In this document: positions 1 to 5,954 of the stretch, piece by piece | Layout of the letters: every line of letters starts with the position of its first letter | How positions within the stretch are numbered: position 1 is the first letter of the stretch | From: Candidatus Heimdallarchaeota archaeon | GTDB taxonomy: Archaea > Asgardarchaeota > Heimdallarchaeia > JABLTI01 | Assembly: GCA_030667035.1 (NCBI GenBank) | Contig: DAOUWQ010000107.1 | Coordinates: 1-5,954 of the forward strand | Length of the DNA: 5,954 nt | Direction of reading: 5' to 3' | Notes under the pieces: generated by a model | The model's database searches: none | What the model was told of the DNA's origin: nothing | Seen by the model: the letters and a program-made list of their open reading frames with translations, nothing else | Made by a program: the position numbers and the translations under genes

Positions 1-1230
1 ATAATAGCATCGCTAACTGCTTCAACTCTCAGTTCACTCATAGATATCTTGAAATTATCACCAAATAGCTCTGGAATTCCAGAGCCTTCCTTCAATGTTG
101 AAGCGTTAAGAGATCTGGATTGGTCATCATACATCTACGATTTACATTGGTTCATACTTTTTGGTATATTAGCAGGAATTGTTGGAGTGCTTTACACTAA
201 ATTTTTCCATTTGACAAAAGCAATTTTTAAAAGATTACCAATACGGGGAATATTTATTCCAATTATTGGAGCATTGCTTACTGGGTTAGTGTCTATTGGA
301 AGCCCAAAAGATGCAAATGGGATACCGCTTATTTTTGGTGCAGGATATACAACAATAACAAACGTTCTTAGTAATTCAGATGCTCTTAGTACACAGAACC
401 CGTTTAACTCAATACTGACTTTTCTTTTCGTACTTTTGCTTCTGAAAACAATTATCACATCATTCTCAGTTGGTTCAGGAAATCCAGGAGGGATATTTGC
501 CCCAGCACTATTTATCGGTGCTTGTACAGGAAGTCTCTTTGCAAATGGTATCAATTCGGCCTTTGGCGCAGATGTTAATGTTCCAGTATTTGCATTAGCA
601 GGTTTAGCAGCAGTATTTGCTGGAGCAACTAGAGCACCTTTAACAATGATTTTTATGGGCGCTGAAATGACAGGAAATATTATGTTAACAATACCCTTGA
701 TGCTTACGTGTAGTGTTAGCTATCTAATTTGCAGAGGATTGATGAAAGAATCGATTTACACACAATCTCTTGCTGATAAAGGCCTTAAAATCACACTAGG
801 TGGAAATGTAACAATATTATCAACTACAACTGTTAAGGATATCATGACAACAGACGTAATCACTGTAGAACAAAAAACCACTATGAAAGAAGTTTGTGAG
901 TTAGTGGAATCCGATGGTCCTTTTGGTTATCCTGTAATAGATGATAAGAAGAAACTACTAGGAATGATTTCACTTTCCGATATACGGAGAGCAAAAATGA
1001 AAAATGAGTTAGAAAAACTAGCTCAAGATTTTTCGTCCCGTAATGTTATTGCTTTATATCAAGATCAAACTGTGGATGAAGCTATCAACATTTTGAATCG
1101 GAAGGGCATCAAACGTGCACCAGTACTGGATTCACCCGAGAATGGAATACTAGTTGGGATACTATCTAAAACTGATATTCTCCGTAGCTTCGAAAGACAG
1201 AAATTCAAACGTCTCAAAAAAGAAGATTAA
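1..1230 (+). CDS. ClC-family chloride channel/transporter with two CBS domains, 5'-truncated by the window edge
   Basis: This is the C-terminal part (409 residues visible) of a ClC anion channel or anion/proton antiporter of the cell membrane. The frame is open to base 1. The residues before the TTG at 49 (beginning IIASLTAS) align with the equivalent helix of the downstream paralogue around its residue 254, so the TTG is internal and about 250 N-terminal residues, including the GxGIP and GxEGP motifs, lie outside. Visible ClC hallmarks are the helix N filter segment GNPGGIFAPALFIG (GGIFAP near window residues 163-168), the following AGLAAVFAGATRAPLT stretch, and the conserved Tyr in KESIYTQ (residue 253), matching Tyr445 of E. 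coli ClC-ec1. Two CBS domains follow, at about 278-328 and 348-396. Both keep the nucleotide-binding G-x-x-S-x-x-D motif (GMISLSD and GILSKTD). The protein ends soon after CBS2 with a short basic tail. Family assignment is firm; channel versus exchanger cannot be judged here because the gating and proton glutamates are outside. Confidence 0.95.
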   Translation: MIASLTASTLSSLIDILKLSPNSSGIPEPSFNVEALRDLDWSSYIYDLHWFILFGILAGIVGVLYTKFFHLTKAIFKRLPIRGIFIPIIGALLTGLVSIGSPKDANGIPLIFGAGYTTITNVLSNSDALSTQNPFNSILTFLFVLLLLKTIITSFSVGSGNPGGIFAPALFIGACTGSLFANGINSAFGADVNVPVFALAGLAAVFAGATRAPLTMIFMGAEMTGNIMLTIPLMLTCSVSYLICRGLMKESIYTQSLADKGLKITLGGNVTILSTTTVKDIMTTDVITVEQKTTMKEVCELVESDGPFGYPVIDDKKKLLGMISLSDIRRAKMKNELEKLAQDFSSRNVIALYQDQTVDEAINILNRKGIKRAPVLDSPENGILVGILSKTDILRSFERQKFKRLKKED

Positions 1231-1350
1231 CTACTATTAAGACATTGGTCAAGCAACTTTTGATTAAAATAATTAGTTAACAATAGTGCTATTTTTATCA
1301 ATAAAAAGATATTAATATATTCATCTGTTATTTGAAAAATAAGAGATAGC

Positions 1351-1358
1351 TTTAAAAG
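1351..1358 (+). promoter_or_regulatory. Candidate TATA box for the second ClC gene
   Basis: TTTAAAAG here would place an archaeal transcription start near 1378-1382, leaving a leader of about 55 bases that holds the 1385-1404 hairpin and the Shine-Dalgarno-like site. A rival TATA-like stretch, TTTTTAAAT at 1409-1417, lies directly after the inverted repeat but would give an almost leaderless message, which fits poorly with a Shine-Dalgarno site. The region is AT-rich throughout, so either call is weak. Confidence 0.25.
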
Positions 1359-1369
1359 ATGAAATAAAT

Positions 1370-1390
1370 GCAAAATTAATTAGATTTTGC
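1370..1390 (+). repeat. 7-bp inverted repeat overlapping the 1385-1404 repeat
   Basis: GCAAAAT (1370-1376) and ATTTTGC (1384-1390) are perfect reverse complements around a 7-base loop. The right arm is shared with the 1385-1404 inverted repeat, so the two hairpins cannot form together in one transcript. The AT-rich arms make the structure weak, and chance is a real alternative. Confidence 0.45.
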
Positions 1391-1404
1391 TTAACTAAGC
1401 AAAA
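1385..1404 (+). repeat. Perfect 9-bp inverted repeat upstream of the second ClC gene
   Basis: The arms TTTTGCTTA (1385-1393) and TAAGCAAAA (1396-1404) are perfect reverse complements separated by two bases. The repeat sits 32 bases before the TTG start and directly before a TATA-like stretch. Its left arm also pairs with an upstream GCAAAAT (1370-1376) through ATTTTGC (1384-1390). It could be an operator for a dimeric regulator, or RNA arms of a leader switch. The sequence shows the symmetry; any function is inferred. Confidence 0.6.
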
Positions 1405-1424
1405 GTTATTTTTAAATTTGCAAG

Positions 1425-1433
1425 AAGGAAGAG
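1425..1433 (+). promoter_or_regulatory. Shine-Dalgarno-like site for the second ClC gene
   Basis: The purine-rich AAGGAAGAG ends three bases before the TTG start at 1437; its AAGGA core is about seven bases away. This decides the start, since no ATG or GTG is available in frame upstream of the membrane domain. It also argues that the message has a leader rather than being leaderless. Confidence 0.6.
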
Positions 1434-1436
1434 CTA

Positions 1437-3797
1437 TTGGAGAATGAAAATCGAAATATTAGTTCAAATGAAGAAGATCAATCTATTACTGACATAAGTG
1501 AAGAAGAAAATAAAAGACAGATTGAATTAGAAACAGAGCGTGAGAACTTATTTATCGCCCCTCAAAGAGGGTTCATTAACACTTTGAAAACTGTTTGGTT
1601 TTCTATAAAGCATCCAAAGCAATTTTTCCAATTCTTATTCAAACAACGTTCCTTTCTTATATACATAATAGCAATTCTTTCGGGTTTTGTTGGTGCTGGT
1701 GCCGCTTGGGTATTTAGTAATTATATTTCTCTAACAAGAATTTTGTTTTTTGGATTAATTTACAACAATGCTGGTATCGCTCAATTACTAATGATTGTGC
1801 TTCTACCAACTTTAGCAGCAGCAATTACTGCTCCAATTCTTAATAAGTGGGCTCCAGAAGCAAAAGGTCATGGAATTCCTGAAGTAATGGAAAGTATCAT
1901 TTTCGAGGATGGGTATATCAAAACCACAACACCTTATCTTAAAATGGCCCTTTCGGGCATTTGTATTGGAGGAGGGTTGAGTTTAGGAAGAGAAGGTCCT
2001 ATCGCCCAAATCGGTGGAGGTTTTAGTTCTTTCTTAGGCAGAAAACTGGGTCTCAGAGGGAGAAGCATTAAAACTGTTGTTGTTTGTGGACTTGTTGCAG
2101 GAATTTCAGCAACATTCAATGCGCCCGTTGGTGCGGCACTTTTCGGATTAGAAATACTCATTATTTCATTAAGCGCAGATCAGCTTATTCCAATAATTCT
2201 TTCCTCTTTAATTGCAAATATAGTTGGAAGATTTATTCTAGATACAGGTTCTAAACCTATTTTTGAAATCCCCACAGAATTAACACAAATAGAATTCAAT
2301 GATTATGTACACTACCTTCATTGTTTTTTATTATTGGGTGTTTTTGCAGGTTTATTTGCAATACTTTATACAAAATCATTAGGTTTAATTGAAAAAATAG
2401 TTCATAAAGTTAAAAGAGTGCCAACTGTAATGTGGCCAATTGCGGGTGGTTTCCTCACAGGTTTAATAGGTCTTTTATCACCAAAAGTACTTTCACAAGA
2501 TCTACACTTCTCCCCCATTGGTGGTGAAGGATCATTATTTAGTATTGACAATGTAGAAGGCATACCTAGGATTTTTGGAGTTGGTTATGAAACAATCACC
2601 GCATTATTTGCGAATGACCCAATTGAAAACTCTTGGACAATGTTTGGTGGTGGGGTCATAGTGGTTTTAGTACTTTTACTATTACTGAAAATACTTGCAA
2701 CAGGCTTTTCTGTAGGAACAGGAAATTCAGGCGGTGTTTTTGCACCAGCGCTAGTTATTGGTGCAACAACCGGTTATGGGTTTGCTTATGTATTGAACTC
2801 AGTAGTTCCCACATTAAACTTTACTAAACAAGATTTTGCTTTATTCACATTGGTAGGTTTTGCAGCGGTATTTTCAGGGTCATCACGAGCGGTCCTAACA
2901 ATGATTTTCATGGCCTCAGAAATGACTCATTCATATCACACCTTTATTCCACTAATGTTAACGTGTACCATCAGTTATTTTATGAGTAAAGCTACTATGA
3001 AAGAGAATATCTATACCCAGAAACTCTTGATCAGAGGTATCAATATTTCAATGGCCGGACCAACGGATTTACTAGAAACGTATAAAGTAAAGGACATTAT
3101 GACAACTGATGTAATTTGTGTTCCTGAACATATGAAAATGAATGAACTTGATTCGCTAGTAAATACTATGGATCATATTGGTTATCCGATTATAAATTTG
3201 AAGGGAGAATTTCTTGGCATCGTTACTACCACACACTTGAAATTGGCATTAAATAACAATCAAATGGATTCAACAGTTCTAGAAGCAGGGAATGCAAAGC
3301 CGTATGTACTTTATCCAGAAGAAACTGTTAGTCAAGCAATGAGCTTGCTCTATCGATCGGATATTGGGCGCATAGCAATTCTTGACAATCCTAGAACAAG
3401 AAATCTAGTTGGCATAGTTTCAAATTCAGATGTTATGAAATGCTTGGCAATGCAAAGGTTGAAGGATCTTGAAGAACGAAGATTTGCTGATAAAAAATTA
3501 GTAGAAGCAGAATTACAAATGGTTGAAAAAGCGGTTAAAAATTACCCCGAATTAGCAGAAAAAGTGAAAGTTATTAGCAGAAAAGAAAAACTTCGAGTTA
3601 TAGAAAAGGATTTGCTAGCATTTCTTAGAGAAGAATGTGAAGATAAAGTTATGATAGATTGTCTAGAAAAGGAATATAAAGAGCATGTCACAACAAATAA
3701 GAAAAAAAATAGAGCTAAGAAAAGAGGAAGAAGAAGAAAGAAAAATGACTCTTCAGAAACGTCTGATAAAAAAGATAGTGAGATTAAAGATAATTAA
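1437..3797 (+). CDS. ClC-family chloride channel/transporter with two CBS domains and a charged C-terminal tail
   Basis: This is a complete 786-residue ClC protein moving chloride or a related anion across the cell membrane, expected to be a dimer. The TTG start is chosen because a purine-rich AAGGAAGAG lies 3-11 bases upstream, an in-frame stop lies at 1413-1415, and the next Met is inside the membrane domain. Order of parts: acidic cytoplasmic N-terminus (1-45), basic amphipathic stretch (47-71), ClC membrane domain (about 72-530), CBS1 (551-601), CBS2 (619-670), then a 116-residue tail. Filter motifs are GHGIP (144-148, His145 where ClC-ec1 has Ser107), GREGP (184-188, gating Glu186), GGVFAP (432-437) and Tyr526. 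By hand alignment the proton-glutamate position (ClC-ec1 Glu203) is Ile240, following Glu239. CBS2 keeps GIVSNSD; in CBS1 the matching motif is GIVTTTH, with the Asp lost. The tail is predicted helical and highly charged (671-750), then a Lys/Arg-rich block (755-769) and a Ser/Asp-rich end. It follows its paralogue by 206 bases, so it may have its own promoter. Function class is firm; ion and coupling are not. Confidence 0.97.
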   Translation: MENENRNISSNEEDQSITDISEEENKRQIELETERENLFIAPQRGFINTLKTVWFSIKHPKQFFQFLFKQRSFLIYIIAILSGFVGAGAAWVFSNYISLTRILFFGLIYNNAGIAQLLMIVLLPTLAAAITAPILNKWAPEAKGHGIPEVMESIIFEDGYIKTTTPYLKMALSGICIGGGLSLGREGPIAQIGGGFSSFLGRKLGLRGRSIKTVVVCGLVAGISATFNAPVGAALFGLEILIISLSADQLIPIILSSLIANIVGRFILDTGSKPIFEIPTELTQIEFNDYVHYLHCFLLLGVFAGLFAILYTKSLGLIEKIVHKVKRVPTVMWPIAGGFLTGLIGLLSPKVLSQDLHFSPIGGEGSLFSIDNVEGIPRIFGVGYETITALFANDPIENSWTMFGGGVIVVLVLLLLLKILATGFSVGTGNSGGVFAPALVIGATTGYGFAYVLNSVVPTLNFTKQDFALFTLVGFAAVFSGSSRAVLTMIFMASEMTHSYHTFIPLMLTCTISYFMSKATMKENIYTQKLLIRGINISMAGPTDLLETYKVKDIMTTDVICVPEHMKMNELDSLVNTMDHIGYPIINLKGEFLGIVTTTHLKLALNNNQMDSTVLEAGNAKPYVLYPEETVSQAMSLLYRSDIGRIAILDNPRTRNLVGIVSNSDVMKCLAMQRLKDLEERRFADKKLVEAELQMVEKAVKNYPELAEKVKVISRKEKLRVIEKDLLAFLREECEDKVMIDCLEKEYKEHVTTNKKKNRAKKRGRRRKKNDSSETSDKKDSEIKDN

Positions 3798-3798
3798 T

Positions 3799-3829
3799 CT
3801 AGAGTGCTCTTTCTCTAGCTAGTTTTTTT
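3799..3829 (+). terminator. Hairpin plus oligo-T terminator of the second ClC gene
   Basis: CTAGAG (3799-3804) pairs with CTCTAG (3813-3818) around an 8-base loop, and a run of seven T (3823-3829) follows four bases later. It begins two bases after the stop codon. In archaea the T run alone can terminate; the hairpin makes the site resemble a bacterial intrinsic terminator. Confidence 0.6.
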
Positions 3830-3877
3830 CTCTCGACCTACAATAACGTACTATTCTTTCAATCGAATCCATTTTAC

Positions 3878-3898
3878 ACTCTAGAGTAAATATACTCT
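3878..3898. repeat. Palindrome and small hairpin in the convergent spacer
   Basis: ACTCTAGAGT (3878-3887) is a perfect 10-bp palindrome. AGAGTA (3883-3888) also pairs with TACTCT (3893-3898) around AATA. The CTAGAG/CTCTAG words are the same as in the stem of the terminator at 3799-3818, so it may be a back-up termination structure or chance in a repetitive spacer. Confidence 0.35.
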
Positions 3899-3935
3899 CT
3901 ATTTATTGAATAAACAGTCAAAAATTTTCGAATAG

Positions 3936-3972
3936 AAAAAAAAGAGATTATGAGACGTTAATCGAACGTCTC
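3936..3972 (-). terminator. Hairpin plus oligo-T terminator of the surface-protein gene
   Basis: On the minus strand, a perfect 8-bp stem (GAGACGTT at 3952-3959 with AACGTCTC at 3965-3972, 5-base loop) lies 17 bases after the stop codon. Eight bases further on is a run of eight T (complement of A at 3936-3943). A weaker outer pair, AAACAGT (3912-3918) with ACTGTTT (3975-3981), encloses the whole site. Confidence 0.65.
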
Positions 3973-3989
3973 TAACTGTTTGTATTTAC

Positions 3990-5954
3990 TCATCTAGTTG
4001 CGCCTTTCTTTTTCCGCCGAACTAGAACTGAGATGACAATAATAAGAACGATTATTAGTACTAAGCTTCCACCGATAATTCCAATCCACATTGGCCCGAG
4101 AAGGCTGAAAGTAACGTCGATATCTGCTATACTCCAATCACTCATTGCTCCACCATCATCCACTGCCCGTACACGGAAATTGTAAGTTCCAGGTGATAAA
4201 GGATAAACACTTTGCTTCAGAGAAGTGACATTATATTCTTTGAAAATAGTAGCAAAGCTAGCATCAGTACTAACTTCTACTTCATAGAAAGCAATGGTAC
4301 CATCGGCATCAGAGCTCTCATTCCATTTAAGAGAAACTAAACCTAGGGCGTTAGTATCTCCAGGATCCGTTAATGTAGGAGTTGTTGGTGCAAGATTAAA
4401 TTCATAATCAATGGCAATTTCATAAAGATGAACACTGCAATCTCTGGGACCAGTAATTTCAGCCCTCCATCGAAGGTCATATCCAGGATTAGCAAAAACA
4501 TGTGGAGTGCCAGGAGTAACAAGCTCCCAACTAACGCCACCATCTGCTGACATGAAATATTCTACAGCAGTTCCAAATGGCACGTTATCATCTTTGTGTA
4601 GAGTGGCTTCTGTTATCAATCGTTTAGGATCTGGGCTAATTTTTGTTGATTGAGCAAAAGTAGTTCCGGAATTGTAAGTATCAGCTGCACTGCAAAAGTG
4701 TCGGAGAGTAACGAGTGATGATTGATTGGCAACGTATGTGTAATCACCTGACATAGTCACTTGGAGAGCTTCTGTTGGAGCAGAATAATTACTATGTAGA
4801 CTAAAGTCATAAACATCTGTTGTATCATAAAGACGAATTCCTTTTGATAATTCTGCACTTGCAACATATCTTCCAAAGCTCCAGACACCCCATGACGAAG
4901 TAAGTTCATAATCAGGATATGTCATAGCTGTTGGGTCAGAAACATTGTAGATACTTAACCAACCACCTGCACCAAGATACATCAAATCACCATCGACATG
5001 AACATCATACATCGGAACTGTTCGACCAGATCCATCACTCAAAGTTGGTGCTGTTAAATCTGTGACTTGATAAATAGAAAGCTCATCCATTAGCGAACCA
5101 TCACTTCCTTCGACCATATAGACATGTGTTCCTTGTGTCCAGACAGCTGTGTTGTTTATATGAAGTCCTGATGCATAATTAGCAAGTATTATTGTATTGT
5201 AAACATCTGAGACATTTACAATAGAAAAACCAGTAGTATATGAAATGTATAATATTTCGCCATGAATGAATATGTCTGTTAAACCACCACCACCAATTGT
5301 CTGGGGAACTTTGATATCCGTTGGATCTGAGACATCGAAAATAAATATACCATTAAAAGCAACGGCGTATACGAATTTTCCATTGACATCAAGTTTTCTC
5401 AGATCAACTCCTGTTGTAGTATAATTGTCTAATAGTATTGGTTGAAGTGGATTCCTTACGTCAACAACATAGAGACCATCTTCACCAGCGGCAATATAAG
5501 CAATTCCATCAACTACTCGAACATCCCAAACTTTAGGAGCTTCGAAAGCATTTGGATACCAAGAGTTGGTGAAATTAGCCATGTAACCAATTCTAATGGA
5601 ATAAATACCATCTTGTGTTCCAGCAATTAGATCACCACCAAAAAGGGCAACATCATAAGTATAAGGAATTGTAGCAATATCAGTAACTATTGATATATGA
5701 TGTGGATCGAAAACATCACAAACTTGTACTTTGCCAGAACCATCCGCAATGATAAGCGTTCTTCCTTGTTTGACTAGTTTTTGAGCGTGGCCAGGAGTAT
5801 CAAATGTGCTGATAATTGTCGGGTTGGTTGGATCACGGATATCAATAACATGGACACCAGCTCCGCCATCCGCCAAGTATGCGAATCCTCCATCAACGAT
5901 AACATCAGAAGCATTACCAGGGGTATTAACATAACCAACTTCAGTTGGTTGAGC
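3990..5954 (-). CDS. Membrane-anchored surface protein with LVIVD-type beta-propeller repeats, beta-sandwich and FN3 domain, N-terminus outside the window
   Basis: 654 residues are visible and the frame stays open to the right edge. The TTG at 5874-5876 is internal: the residues before it (ending DVIVDGGFAYLADGG) complete a repeat. Window residues 1-425 hold about ten repeats of roughly 40 residues with the pattern D-V-x-V-x-G-x-x-A-Y-(I/L)-A-x-G-x-x-G-(L/I)-x-(V/I)-x-D-V-x-(D/N)-P, typical of LVIVD proteins (Pfam LVIVD), which fold as beta-propellers. Residues 426-519 look like a beta-sandwich (EYFMSADGGVSWE ... DLRWRAEI), 520-616 a fibronectin type III domain (SLKWNESSDADG ... YNFRVRAVDDGG), and 622-645 one hydrophobic helix followed by RRKKKGATR. 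This implies a type I topology: large part outside, short basic tail inside. Ten N-x-S/T sequons in the outer part fit a glycosylated archaeal surface protein. Cys421 and Cys506 could pair. The role is probably adhesion, cell-surface structure or ligand binding; no catalytic motif is visible and the ligand is unknown. It is convergent with the ClC genes and probably independent of them. Confidence 0.9.
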   Translation of the reverse strand, partial: AQPTEVGYVNTPGNASDVIVDGGFAYLADGGAGVHVIDIRDPTNPTIISTFDTPGHAQKLVKQGRTLIIADGSGKVQVCDVFDPHHISIVTDIATIPYTYDVALFGGDLIAGTQDGIYSIRIGYMANFTNSWYPNAFEAPKVWDVRVVDGIAYIAAGEDGLYVVDVRNPLQPILLDNYTTTGVDLRKLDVNGKFVYAVAFNGIFIFDVSDPTDIKVPQTIGGGGLTDIFIHGEILYISYTTGFSIVNVSDVYNTIILANYASGLHINNTAVWTQGTHVYMVEGSDGSLMDELSIYQVTDLTAPTLSDGSGRTVPMYDVHVDGDLMYLGAGGWLSIYNVSDPTAMTYPDYELTSSWGVWSFGRYVASAELSKGIRLYDTTDVYDFSLHSNYSAPTEALQVTMSGDYTYVANQSSLVTLRHFCSAADTYNSGTTFAQSTKISPDPKRLITEATLHKDDNVPFGTAVEYFMSADGGVSWELVTPGTPHVFANPGYDLRWRAEITGPRDCSVHLYEIAIDYEFNLAPTTPTLTDPGDTNALGLVSLKWNESSDADGTIAFYEVEVSTDASFATIFKEYNVTSLKQSVYPLSPGTYNFRVRAVDDGGAMSDWSIADIDVTFSLLGPMWIGIIGGSLVLIIVLIIVISVLVRRKKKGATR

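Noticed and set aside
49..51. TTG as the true start of the first ClC gene
   Set aside because: The frame is open to base 1 and the preceding 16 residues align with the corresponding membrane helix of the downstream paralogue; the protein would also lack half of the ClC domain.
192..554. Minus-strand open frame of 120 codons inside the first ClC gene
   Set aside because: It lies wholly opposite a conserved ClC membrane domain and has no recognisable domain or ribosome site; likewise 1934-2161 (-), 2633-2827 (+) and 5442-5630 (+).
1291..1320. AT-only inverted repeats TTTTTAT/ATAAAAA (1292-1307) and ATATTAATAT (1309-1318), possible terminator of the first ClC gene
   Set aside because: Stems without any G-C pair are expected by chance in this AT-rich spacer; the T5 run could end transcription but the support is too weak for a feature.
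3699..3743. Lys/Arg block in the ClC tail as a nuclear-type or DNA-binding signal from a fused domain
   Set aside because: It is a low-complexity end of a membrane protein with no adjacent folded nucleic-acid-binding domain; the basic tail is reported only as unusual.
5874..5876. TTG (minus strand) as the true start of the surface protein
   Set aside because: It cuts through a propeller repeat, and the frame continues to the window edge with good repeat sequence and no signal peptide near the TTG.
1..5954. Mobile element, CRISPR array, tRNA/rRNA or defence system
   Set aside because: No transposase or integrase motifs, no regularly spaced direct repeats, no cloverleaf or rRNA sequence seen on either strand; all three genes are accounted for by transport and surface families.

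Overview
The window is AT-rich and carries three protein genes. Two are tandem, rightward ClC-family chloride channel/transporter genes. They face a leftward gene for a large membrane-anchored surface protein built from LVIVD-type beta-propeller repeats. The first and third genes run off the window edges, so only the middle ClC gene is complete. The source is most likely an archaeon, and an Asgard-type archaeon is a reasonable guess. The reasons are the LVIVD-propeller/FN3/C-terminal-TM architecture with a short RRKKK tail, the many N-glycosylation sequons, TTG start use and T-rich gene ends. This is inference from style, and no rRNA or marker gene is present to settle it.

Layout: 1-1230 (+) is the C-terminal part of a ClC protein with two CBS domains; about 250 N-terminal residues lie outside the window. 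1231-1436 is an AT-rich spacer with a notable pair of overlapping inverted repeats (1370-1404), possible TATA boxes and a Shine-Dalgarno-like stretch. 1437-3797 (+) is a complete 786-residue ClC-CBS protein with an acidic N-terminal extension and a long charged C-terminal tail. 3798-3989 is a convergent spacer with a hairpin plus oligo-T terminator on each strand. 3990-5954 (-) is the surface protein, whose N-terminus lies beyond the right edge.

The two ClC genes are clearly paralogous. They share the GGxFAP filter segment, the conserved Tyr and an identical VKDIMTTDVI at the start of CBS1, and look like an old tandem duplication. They probably handle chloride or another small anion across the cell membrane, with adenine-nucleotide or similar control through the CBS pairs. 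The surface protein is convergent, has its own terminator, and has no evident functional link to them. I see no mobile element, CRISPR array, RNA gene or defence-type system. The points most worth a second look are the inverted repeats before the second ClC gene, its ion-pathway substitutions and its unusual charged tail.
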